64,000 bases of DNA from Stenopsyche tienmushanensis. Its lineage: Eukaryota; Arthropoda; Insecta; Trichoptera; Stenopsychidae. The number at the start of each line of letters is the position of its first letter. Within the stretch, counting starts at the first letter, position 1. Positions 12,733 through 23,256 of this stretch are shown here, in pieces. The stretch spans positions 248,001 to 312,000 of the forward strand of contig WACJ01000079.1 in NCBI GenBank assembly GCA_008973525.1. Direction: 5' to 3'. The notes beneath the pieces are model-generated. The model saw only the letters and a list, made by a program, of their open reading frames with translations, ran no database searches and was not told the DNA's origin. Both the position numbers and the translations under genes were made by a program.

Positions 12733-13617
12733 ATGGATCGATTTTCACCAAGTGAAGAATTTATTCGAAATTTAATGCTTTATCATTTTTTCGAAAAAGA
12801 GACTGCAACGCACGCCACTAAAAATATTTGCGATGTACTGGGCGATATTTTAAGTGTTCCTAATTGTCAAAATTGGTTCCAGAAATTTCGATCTGAAAAT
12901 TTTGATTTAAAAAATGACCCTGGAAGTGGAAGATTGCGTAAGATGGATGCCGCCACATTGACTGCGGAAATCGAAAGTAATCCAACACCAACTATTGAAA
13001 AAATATCGACCAATCTCGAATACTTATGGTCGAGTATTCAAAGAAATCAGGAAGACATGGAAACAAGGAAGATGAGTGCCGCACGAACTAAGCGAAGAGA
13101 ACTTGGGTGATTGCATTAACGCATACGAACAACTTCTAATATATATAGAATATAAAACACTATTTTAGGCGACTTAATAGCTGAAGGTGATATATGGATT
13201 CTTTACTCTAATTATAGATGCAAAAATCAATGGATGTCGAAGGGTCAGGTAACAAAAACAACCCTTAAGCCCGGCCTGACAACAACATAAAAATATGTAT
13301 ATTTTTTGTCTGTTTGGTGGGACAGCAAGGGAATCATTCATTTTGAAACACTTGAATCTGAACAAACAATAAATGCAATACTTTATTGTGAAAAATTAGA
13401 CCGATTAGCGACGGAAATATAAAAAAAACGACCCTCTCTCGTTCAACGACGAAGTGACGCGGAAAAAAATAAACAGCCTTGGATGGAAGACAATTCGACA
13501 TCCTTCTTATTTTTCAGACATCGCTTCGTCGGATTTCCATCTTTATAGATCCATGCAGAATTTTTTGAATGGGTAAAATTACAAAATAAACGATGATGTC
13601 AAAAATGAACTTTTATA
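12733..13617 (+). pseudogene. Mariner transposase, frameshifted
   Basis: The ATG frame at 12733 runs 125 codons and covers the first DNA-binding domain (NICDVLGD, NWFQKFRSENFDL, GSGR). A frameshift near 13075 moves the reading to WVPHEL-like VPHELSEENLGDCINAYEQ. After a gap the catalytic core resumes: GDIWILYSNYRCKNQW around 13180 holds the first Asp, VWWDSKGIIHFETL at 13308 the second, and SSDFHLYRSMQNFLNG near 13530-13577 the third. This is the D,D34D pattern of mariner. The segment that normally carries HQDNARPH is deleted, and stop codons interrupt the core. Intact proteins are about 345 residues. All three catalytic Asp are still readable, but the gene is dead. Similarity of the blocks points to a mauritiana- or cecropia-like branch, which is an inference. 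Confidence 0.9.
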
Positions 13618-13690
13618 ATCGAATTTTTTAATGTGTACAACTTATATATTTGCTATGTACCTAAAATGGGACTTCCAAATTTCCAACCAG

Positions 13691-15523
13691 TAAGCCTCAA
13701 GTCAATATCCTTTCGTTTAATAAACTATATATTATACGTCTAGTTCTAATCTAATCTAATATAATTGTCATCTACATAATAAGTCTAAAATGCTAGACAT
13801 TTTCTAGAAAGATATTCTTAAATATAAATTCTAAATTCGTATTCCCTACGCTGAACCGAAAATTAAAAATCAGAAAAACCGTTATTTTTGCCGAGACGAA
13901 AATCGTAACCAAACCGATATAAATGTTTGGAACTGATATTTTGAATGTTTCTTATTATTGTTTAAAAATCCACGTTATTTTGTTCATTCTTCAAAAGCCA
14001 GGAAATGAATAAATTATCTATTTTAGACGATGCATTTACTTACATAATTTAAGAAAAGCGATATACATGAAATGTAGTTCATATACTTTTAATGAAGTGA
14101 ATAATTAATGTGTTAACCATCTAACGTTTCTTCGATCGTGATCGTCTAATTTTGTATTAACCATTTAGGCTTGCGACATGCAAGGAACCCGTACTTAAAA
14201 TAACGTGAAAATATCTAATTAGTACACGTGAACTGTCATACATTCGGGGATCGTGGAATAATTAATCATATTCCAGAACTCATTTGGAAAAGTACCTTTT
14301 CTAAGAAAAATGTGTATGCTAAAAGCACGGTGACTGCTATATATAATTTAGCGAGTTTCCGAACTTACTATGAACTCAAAGCAAAACCGACCTCAAAGGT
14401 GTCGCCGCAAACAGTGGAGATTTCAGAAGGGTGCCCTTTGAAACGCCTGGGGTTGTTCACTTCAAATTTTGATTACAATTAGGAATGGTCTTTTGCTTAA
14501 AACATATTCAAAACTCTCAAGGTCGTATAATGTTTGGACTTGCGAATAGAAAACCGTCACATTAGGAAGTTCGTATATGAACAGCTCATGTATTTTTAAC
14601 CAATTCATATCAAATCTAATTATGTTTGATGTATGAAAAGTTATTTTAATTTTTAAATGATATTTAATTTTTTTCTCAAGCAATTGGGGGGGTTCTTCAT
14701 ATTAATATAATTTGTTTGGCAGTCGAGTCTCGACAATATTAATTACTTTTCATTTACCCATCTGCATTCTTAGGGATTGTTAAACAACCCACATGACACT
14801 AAATCAAAATATATGTATTAATTAAATTAGTACAATAATAAATATTTATAATCGTGACACTAACTGATACATATTAACGATGTCGCTCCATAAATTCAGG
14901 AAGACATTCGCATAACTGCCACCCCACCTTTTAGAGCGCTTGCCTTTATGTGGGTCACAATATTTATATTTAGATGAATTTTAGATAAAAGTCTACGAGG
15001 GGGGGAGCATCCGCCCCTCTATCACTTAGTGTGGTCCTCGCGAACCCAAAAACATCCCTTTTTACATCATAAATCACGATAAAGCGTTTCGGGCCCATCT
15101 GTAACAACGGCATTACCAAATTGAGATGCGAGACTCTTTGTTGTTGAACATTGCCACAACTAAAGTGGTCGTGCCGTATCGATAAATGAGCATCCCTGTT
15201 ATAAATGAACTGTCATATGGTGGACGGCTCTAAACAAAGGTGACCAACAACTGACACCATAGCTTCTATACAGATCCGAGAGAAGATTGAACCTATCACG
15301 TCGAAAGCCAACTGTTAACGTAGGTCACAATGGCTCTTTGTTCTATCTAATAAATCATGCATTGGATCAAACAATTAAACTTTCAATTTTGCCCAATGCA
15401 TGCAATATTAATATATGAATCGTATATGGAAAAGCATTTTGAGGGTATGAAATATTCTGATTCAGAATGCTTAAGGCTACATAGTTGTTGAAAAATATTT
15501 TGCAATTAAGGCTAAATTTTACC
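13691..15523. other. Non-coding stretch
   Basis: I see no supported gene or repeat. A G+C-richer patch at about 14890-15330 has no open frame of note. It could be conserved non-coding sequence, but nothing in the bases alone shows that. Confidence 0.4.
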
Positions 15524-15761
15524 CTACAAAATTGGCATCTTAATCTCATCATATGGAATGTTTGAAGGATCAATGGCGATCATCTTATGCGTTGGCGGGG
15601 TAAAAACACGATCTAGAGGGGGAATGAAGTTTATGTCAACGACCTTCCAGAACAAAAGATTACGCCATGAGCTGTAGTCGAGATGAGGCGTCTTCTTTTC
15701 GTCGTCCTTGACTTGATCTTGGTCATGCTTGAGGAAGATACTTATGGTCGTTGAAGTATAT
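15524..15761 (-). CDS. Candidate terminal coding exon, unknown protein
   Basis: On the minus strand an open frame runs about 81 codons to a TAG at 15524-15526. It has no initiating Met near its start, and an in-frame TAA lies just upstream (15770-15772). A plausible 3' splice site (T-rich tract, then CTACAG) ends at 15762, which would give an exon entered in phase 2. Codon choice favours G/C in the third position (TTC CTC AAG, GTC AAG GAC GAC, CTC GAC TAC AGC), unlike the surrounding A+T-rich DNA; this is the main reason to think it codes. The peptide is rich in Lys and Asp in its first half (IFLKHDQDQVKDDEKKTP), then aromatic (WRNLLFWKVVDINF), and ends in DEIKMPIL. I recognise no family. It could be the last coding exon of a minus-strand gene extending to higher coordinates, or a piece of a young transposon gene. 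Confidence 0.5.
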
Positions 15762-15772
15762 CTGTAGACTTA

Positions 15773-16548
15773 AAATTTAAAAAACCTAGAACGAAGCTTT
15801 TATCTTTGTCTAACAATCTTTATTCAACTTTCGACGTAAGCTAATTCAACTAAAAGAATAATTTACAATTGTATTTTTGTGCGTGAATCTGAAATAATCC
15901 GTGCTCATTAAAATTTTGGTTTGGACTCTGTGCCCGACAGAAACTTATTAAAGAGTAGAAGCAAGAGTCCATTGGAGTTATAATTCGAAGATAGTCCAGT
16001 GGGTCAAACTTTCTGCTGGTTCGCCCGCCGCCGCGCCTATTTTGGTCCACGAAATTGCACTCTGCTTCGTATTGAAATCCCTTTCTTTTAAGTGTCTCAC
16101 TTTTACGTTATTTATAAGAAATAAGCAACAGTAGAAAATATTTAACCAGTTTTTCTTCAAAGGGGCTAAATAACGCCGTAAATCGTAATGATCATGTAGT
16201 AGCACCTGACGAATGTGGGCCCATCGAGTCAGCTTTAAAACCGTTATTCATACATCTTAAATTGTTAATTCAAGAGTATGAATGTCATTCTTCATCATCT
16301 GAATATTTGAATCATCTTATCATCATATATGCGCCCTCTACGCTTGAAGACCCTATTAAACACCATACAACCCCCTTGAATTATACGCCTTTACTTTATG
16401 TGTGTTATTTTTAAATATCTTGTGATTATTAAAAGTGCAATATTTGCAGCAGTGCCGTTTTGATTTTTAAAAAATCATATAATTCCCGGTATTACGTATT
16501 CATTCAAATGACAATGTTCATGGAATATAAACAAATACCAAGGTTATT
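15773..16548. other. Non-coding stretch (possible intron of the minus-strand candidate)
   Basis: Minus frames at 15850-16050 and 15978-16205 overlap in different phases and match nothing I know. If 15524-15761 is a real exon, this would be the adjoining intron. Confidence 0.3.
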
Positions 16549-16669
16549 ATCAAAACTAATTTTCATTAAACTCTCAAAATCTTAATGGCCCTGTCTATGA
16601 AGTTTCAAACTAATATCAGCGAAAACCGATTTTGAAACTCACAAATTTGAATATGAAATTAGTTTTGAT
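16549..16669. repeat. Small foldback repeat
   Basis: ATCAAAACTAATTTTCAT at 16549 pairs with ATGAAATTAGTTTTGAT at 16653-16669, one base bulged. A weaker inner pair, GTTTCAAACT and TTTGAAACTC, lies near the centre. It may be a short MITE. No second copy was seen in the window. Confidence 0.55.
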
Positions 16670-19600
16670 TAATTATTCATAAGCTTGCGTATTGTATGGT
16701 GATATCGAATACTACAATCTTGGTCGGTGGAACTTATCATTAACGGTTAATGTTAGCATTTTTATCTGTAAATAGTCCGATACAAATATATTATTAATGA
16801 TAGCGTCATCATTGAAAAAAAGCAAGCAGATTTTCTACTTAATGTGCCAAATTTATTAACGGACATAAACGATCCCCATAGGAGGCTTTTCTAGGATTAA
16901 AGGATTTAATGTGTTATTTTTTAATGCCTTATATGTATATAGATAACTTAGAATAGCATTGTTTAAATACGTTGTTTAGATAGAAGAAGATCTATGAGTT
17001 AGTAATTCATTCATAATGATTAAAAATGTACATAAAATCAGTCGCTCGTAGTAGCCCTGCCCGACTTTATAATCAACTCAGTATTTACTATTACAGATTT
17101 AGGAAATCAAAATAAATCTGATTCAAGCCGATCGATTAAAAATATTAATATTTATCCCAAACTAAATTTTTATTAGGTCCAGGAATTAGCCCAATACACC
17201 GAAATTTGTCCAGATCAAATTTCCCATTATAATTTCCATATTTCCTCTATATTTGAAGCATGATTTGAATTATTAATTTAATAGTGTTCATCGAGTGGTG
17301 TAAAAAACCATTTGAGTGCGTCAGAATAAACGTTGAGCTACTGAAATATTGTATTCGTATTGTTTCCATCAATTTGCAAGCGTGCTCATTGTTCGCGGCT
17401 TGCGGTAGAAATTGAGTTCGCATTTTTGAATGCTAATTTTGGAATTTGTAAAATCCCTCGTTACACTCTGTTCCATAATTGAGGGCTGAAAATGTACCGT
17501 TGTTCCGTTTAAAAAATCATCGACTGCAATTTCAACAGGCGTGCACTTTACTGAGAGCATAATTGATAGTGCACTTACCAGTATGCAGGGGTAAACGTTC
17601 TTCGGGCTTAAGCTTTTAGGAATGAGTTATAAAATTGTTCGCTTCGTTCCACTATCCAAATTGAAAAGTGCCCAAAAACAAACAGCTTTGAACGATTGGA
17701 GCTCGTCGATCGATGTTCGATCGGAGTATCGCGATGGATTTTTCGTCTCGGGAGAAGGAAGCCATAAAACGGGGTATCTGGTCGTCGAACGGGGCTCAAG
17801 GGTTGTCGATTACTGATTTAAAAGGTGGACATTGTGGGGTAGATTGTAGGTGGTTTCGTAATAGACCTGAGAACGACAGCAGGTGGACCTTCCACCTCAT
17901 GAGATATTTAAAGTCCTGAACCAGCGAGCGTCGAACAAACTTGCGGATCTAATTTTATCGTCGTCGTTCACTCGTCCATGAGAAGTACTATTCTCAATGA
18001 AATAATTTTACTTCACGATTTCAATTTTTAATAGGATTAAAACAGAGTGACCATGTCTCAGTTGCTAATTTTGTCAGTGTCCAAATTGCGCCCTTTGTTC
18101 TAGAGCACTTAAATTTTACTATAGCGATAACGCCGTGGAATTCGTACATATTGTTTATATCCTGTTTGTTCATTACAACATTAGAGTTGCTATGTGAGTA
18201 AATTTGCATGTTTAGATTACCTGGAACGTGTATAATAGTATGACATAAATGTTGCTCGTCACAAAATAAGTATCGTCTATGAGAAGGCTTACTGTGAAAT
18301 TAGACATTTTGGTAATGTCCTTATTGTAATACTAACCCATTTCATTAACACTCAAAAATAAATGCTACGAACCTTCATACAAATATTTTAAAATATAGAC
18401 TTAAAAACTTATAGTTTGGTAAAAGCGGTTCAATAATTCTGATAAAATTATTGAAGACTTATTTTATCAAAAATACATTTAATAATATCATAAATAAATG
18501 CTATAACCGCGAATGTAATTAAAAATATGTTTGATCAAATATATTGTATATAGTAAGGTATCATAAGAAATTAACAATATATTAATATGTAAAATTGAAG
18601 TTCACAAGACAAAAATAATTATTTCAAAGTTGGTCGACCTATTTAGCATTTCACAACCGGGATGGGCCTAACCGGTCCTGCTAATGTGACCTCAAAAACT
18701 ACAGTTTTGCTAATAATCGTCATTCCAGGCAAAACTTTGGACGTCTTTGGTGATATTATTATCAGCAATTGGGGTCTCGGGTGTGGTAATATCACCAATA
18801 TCCACCCCCCAGTCACTAATGTCCCGTCAAGCTGTAGTCCAATCCACCCAGCATCTTAAGATTAAATCCTTATTAATTTAATCAAATATATATTCAAATT
18901 ATCCAACTCGGTGCTTAAATCATCCCAAGTACATTTTTAGTAAATTTAGTCCATTCATTCAACGTAATGGTGGTCGCAACAAAAGCCACCCTTATTACGT
19001 GACGTCATGATATATGTATAATATTAAAATGAATATCCTGCGATCTCCGAATGGAGCCTTTGTGATGGCGAACAGGCTTTCCTCTTTGCCACAGTTATAT
19101 TCCGACAAAAGATCGAGGTCAAATGCCGTCATTATGAATAACTTAATTGTCCCCCAAAGTGAAACGATATCTAATGAAGGCTTTCATAATTGAGATGGCT
19201 GCGTGTGCCATAATGAGCCAAGACAAAACTTGAATATAAAATTAGATGCATTGACTTCCCCATTCCCCGTCTAATTTAACAAATAAGGCTCTATTATCGC
19301 CCGTAAACAAACTACCCACCGCCTCTTCATTACAGTTATCTTTCAACAGGGCCTCACTTTTCAAATATGGTCAAAATACATTTTCTTGCATCCACAGATG
19401 GACGTGTTTGACGATGGAATCTGGATACATTTAAATTACTGTTTATTTACGTTATGCTCCGTAAATGTTTACATTTCTACTTTCCACTTCAAGTATTTTG
19501 GACATAAAACGACTCGCTTTACAACTATGTAATATGCCTTTGATCTTGATCAGTAGTATAAAATGCACTTAACTTCCCTGCCTAAGAAGTACATAAATAA

Positions 19601-19867
19601 TAAGCTTTTATGTAAACAAGGAGATTTAATCCTGTAATATTGACCGTATGGAATTTCAAACGCTTCAATATGATAAATCATGATATATGATCAATATCAA
19701 AATTTCAAACTAAATTTAAAATAGTTACTATTGCAGTACATACTTAGGAGTATATGGTTTTGTTTGTAATTTTATTCCTTGGATATTTGTATAATAACAT
19801 GCATAATAAAGATCATACATACATTGAAATATAGTATGTACATATATTCTGCTCTTACAAATACATT
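16670..19867. other. Non-coding stretch with G+C-richer patches
   Basis: There is no supported gene. The patch at 17590-17980 has overlapping short frames on both strands, which is typical of shadows in G+C-richer DNA. A palindromic bZIP-type core, TGACGTCA, occurs at 19000-19007 within TTACGTGACGTCATGA. It could be a CREB/ATF-type site or chance. Confidence 0.35.
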
Positions 19868-20018
19868 TCCCTTTTATATCAATCATTTTGACACGGTTTT
19901 TCATGGTGCATGTATATTTATAAAAATATGATCGCCAATCACATCTCTTATGAGATTCAAACCCAAGGTGATTGAGTTACGAGTACAAACGCTTAACAGC
20001 GAGTCTTCTTACAGGTCC
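19868..20018 (-). mobile_element. tRNA-derived SINE, copy 1 (diverged, 3'-truncated)
   Basis: Read on the minus strand, the head carries GTTAAGCGTTTGTACTCGTAA and then the B-box-like GGGTTTGAATCTC. The unique body follows: TGTGATTGGCGATCA, a CATGAAAAACCGTG block and TCAAAATGATTG. It matches the copies at 26537, 47509 and 55204. Its final AAAAGCCACC segment is missing. The anticodon-loop position reads CTCGTAA (Thr-like CGT). Confidence 0.8.
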
Positions 20019-20525
20019 AAATTTATTTATTTGACCCAATTATTTTTCTGATTGCATCAGACGTTTTCGTATTTGACTATTGTACCAGAGAAGAAGTACA
20101 AAAAAAGGGAAAGATGGTGGATGGTCCTAGCTATGTACGATGAGCTGTGGACGATGAACCTCTTCCTCGAGCATAAACAAAACTAGCTCTAAAATAACAG
20201 GGATAAAATGTCTTATCTCGATCAAGGTACATGGATCACTCTGATGTTTCTGAAAGCGTCGATCTGAGAAGAAGGGCTGTAACTAAAAATCTTTCAATTT
20301 TATATCATTAATCCTGTGATCCTGTAAGCTGTCATTAATCCTGTGATTAAACTACATGATTCACCAGATTAGCGTTTTTCCTTGAATATGGACACCTTTG
20401 ACTTTGTAATAGCATTGAATTAAGTATTGGACGTGTTGCATGTTCATTATGCTCACCAAGCACGAAATTATTTTTATGGTTATTCTACAATGGTGCTATA
20501 TCTGTGCATTCATTTTCACATCCTA

Positions 20526-20570
20526 ATTAACCCTTCTGATTTTGTAATTATCCCTTCTGAGTTTTTTAAT
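20526..20570 (+). repeat. Two-unit 23-24 bp tandem repeat
   Basis: AATTAACCCTTCTGATTTTG is followed directly by a variant copy, AATTATCCCTTCTGAGTTTT. The first unit has a TTAACCC start, as at piggyBac-like ends, but nothing else supports a transposon here. Confidence 0.5.
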
Positions 20571-20574
20571 AGTA

Positions 20575-20790
20575 ATTAGGTATAGATCTTACCAAATCTC
20601 CCTGTATTTGCCCTTTTTAGCCAATAAAATATATTTGGCTAAACTTAGATATTTTTTTCAAAGGATTTATACAGGATATCACGTTTTTCTTCATTTTCCA
20701 TAGATGCATTTTAATCCTTTTGCTCCATAAAATAATTTGTGATATTTCTTCGATTCAAATCATGACTTAAGCAAATCCTAAACTTTTTTA
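20575..20790 (+). repeat. Dispersed repeat family R, copy B
   Basis: The order of blocks matches copy D at 40090-40240: AGCCAATAAAAT, a worn version of the GGTCTGGCCAGACC palindrome (ATTTGGCTAAACTTA), ATCACGTTTTTCTTCAT, ATTTTAATCCTTTTGCTCCA and a CTTAAGCAAATC-like end. GATCTTACCAAATC at 20586 is shared with copies A and C. Confidence 0.75.
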
Positions 20791-22837
20791 GTCACTCAAT
20801 ATTCCAATGTATTGTTGGACTCCTCCCAAGTATACTTATTTTGTGTGTTTAAAAAAATCTTAATATTGTATAATTTATCATGTGAAATGGCAATTTACAT
20901 TATCAACTTTATTCATTATATATATATTCTGATTATATTCATATATTAATATAATATAATCGAAATTGATGAATTTGGTGATTTTCGTCAATAATTTTTT
21001 ACTAATGTTGGTTGAATTTATTTAAAGATATGATAATGAATTCTTAAAATGGTGAGTTTCTTACATATCGGGTTGAAAATTATAAGAGGGTTGTTTTGAT
21101 ACAAAAAATGATTTCATTACAGTCTAAATGAGCATATTTTGGTTGAACTCGCATGAATATGAGACATCATCCCATTATTGCAATACATGTAGACATCCAT
21201 CTCAGACGTAATATGCAAATATTGCCATCATGTCCCGAAGCACCGTTCCTGCAAATGCGGTCGCACACATTTCCTTAGGAGCGCAATAAATCTAGCAACT
21301 CCCCAAAATGACTTCAGAAGTTCGCCCCTTGCAGGGTGACGATCCTGTTTTATGGGCGCCCATCCTGGGTCCGATATCATAGTAATGGTATAATGGCCGA
21401 TGTGTTTGGTGGTTCCCCTCGTGGTATCAAAACGATTTTCAACGCATATGACTGTAGCATGGTTTTGAAGCATTGTTCTGATGGCACATGCCCCATGCAC
21501 AATGCACTGAGTATCCTTCATGCACTGTTTGTCACGGAGATAGCTGCAGAGTTCACCAGCTCGACACTCCTTTTGTCTTCGCCTACGTGTGCCCATGCTA
21601 GGGACTACTATTCAACACATACAATGTATGGAAGACCATAAACTATTTTTAATTATGAATGCACGTTTAGAGGTAATTTTATGGTAATTCGTTACGATGC
21701 CGACAACGTTTAATAGTTCCGACTTGTCAATGCTGTATTCTTAATTCCATAAGTTTTTATTCGATTTTAACTCACCGTAGCAAGTTGGGAAACATTCGAA
21801 AATAACATAAGCAACTGGAGTGCTTCCATAACGTAAAAATATGTTAATTGATGTCAATAAGTACATGATTGCTTTCTAAGACAAAATGCATTTGGTAACA
21901 CAATATATGTAGCATAATGAAATACTGTGTAAATATGTAAGATGAGATGCATGGCAGATCATATGAATTTGATTACACAAGTTAATTATCTACTATGAAT
22001 GTTGTAACTTTATACCAATATAAATATGACAAGCCATCTCAAAAACATTCTTTCTAAATTAATCAGCATCATTTCATATCAATAAGCATATTTCGTTTGA
22101 ACATTCTGCCCATCTAATCAACTTTTCGTTTGTCTCAATTAATTCATATTCACGTTACACATTTCCGTTAAGCAATATTTGTATTTCAACAAAGACAGTA
22201 TATGCATAATAAACACTTAAATTTAAAACGGCCCTTTATTAGGGCATGATAATACATCCTGGAACATTTCTTAAAACTGCATTTATGCATGCCGCGATGA
22301 AAAATAATTCGGTTGTCATCTCCATACAAAGACGTATATTCTTCAACCAAATTAATTTCATAATTGTTCATAAAAATATTAAAATTTAACCCTCATGCGT
22401 GTGCTCAAAATATTCCATTTTAGGTTTATGGTTCCGCAAAAACGTCGTGTAATACAAATCTGTGTTATACAAGATTACAAAATTAGGGGTTGCATTCTGT
22501 GTGTAGTGTGTACTTTATTTTTTTTAATAAAACACATACATTTACGAAATTAATTGAAAAGAAACCTCAATAACATATATTACACCATTCATTCATTATC
22601 GCTATCACTTATAATTCTATTTGTTTTATTCTTTTTCGAGATTGCTTGTGGGTTTCCATCATTAGAGAACCCTGGAGTATTTCTTCAAAAAAGCCTTCAA
22701 AAATTCGGTAATAAACGATTGTCTGCTTTTAGCGTATAAATCTTTACGTATTTCATTATAACGTTCTAAAATCTGTTGTAATTCTCTTTTCTTAATTATA
22801 GGATCATTTACCATTTGAAAAAATACTTTCCGAGTCA
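20791..22837. other. Non-coding stretch with one G+C-rich two-strand open patch
   Basis: At 21228-21641 a 122-codon minus frame and a 101-codon plus frame overlap almost completely. Neither shows a domain I know, and stop-poor G+C-rich sequence explains both. The rest is A+T-rich without recognisable content. Confidence 0.35.
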
Positions 22838-23256
22838 TTAATTGTGGTGATTAGATACATTTAATATTTCGACTAATTCGTTTTCGTTCAACGTACAATC
22901 CTGCAATATTTCTTGGATGTCATTAAAACCTTCTCCACCAATATCACGACAAATGTTTATTGTCTTTTGGTATTCATATAATATTGATGATAAAAACTTT
23001 TTCTCCAGAAACTAGTTTTGGCCACAGCTTTTTCCAGCAAGAATTGAAAGTGTTATTTCTTTAACGGATGCAGAAACAATATCGATACAATTTCGAACAG
23101 ATTTTTTTCCAGGCTTATGGAAGTGCTAAATTTTCATCTTTATCGATGTTCCCTAATATTTTTCAAAATGTTCGACGAATATAATATGCTTGGTTTAAGG
23201 GTTGGATGATCAAACTAATCTTTAAAAATAATAGTCGTGATCCAAGCTTTTTTATT
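22838..23256 (-). pseudogene. Pogo/Tigger-type transposase remnant (C-terminal part)
   Basis: Minus-strand reading across at least two frame changes and several stops gives the ordered blocks of pogo-superfamily (Tigger, jerky-like) transposases. KKAWITTIIFKD near 23250 resembles the KxWMT..xFxxWL block. SLIIQPLNQ then YYIRRTF near 23165-23215 resembles the TSLIQPMDQG block. CWKKLWPKLV near 23035 is the hallmark CWKKLWPE motif. An intact C-terminal run with DIGGEGFNDIQEIL and ENELVEIL closes at a TAA at 22838. The DDE centre upstream is largely lost, so it is inactive. The family assignment comes from motif knowledge, not from a database comparison. Confidence 0.75.

Larger units (their letters stand above)
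12075..13690 (+). mobile_element. Mariner element, degraded, with nested MITE
   Basis: A probable left terminus, TTAGGTTGGGGAATAAGTTC, starts at 12075 immediately after TA, the mariner target dinucleotide. The transposase pseudogene follows from 12733 to about 13617. The 660-bp leader is far longer than the 150-200 bp usual in mariner, and part of the excess is a nested inverted-repeat element at 12366-12526. I could not find a clean inverse terminus at the right, so the right limit is an estimate. Confidence 0.65.

Noticed and set aside
18965..18995. AAAAGCCACC-like segment as a fifth SINE copy
   Set aside because: Only about 12 bases agree with the SINE 3' end, and no body or head lies upstream on that strand.
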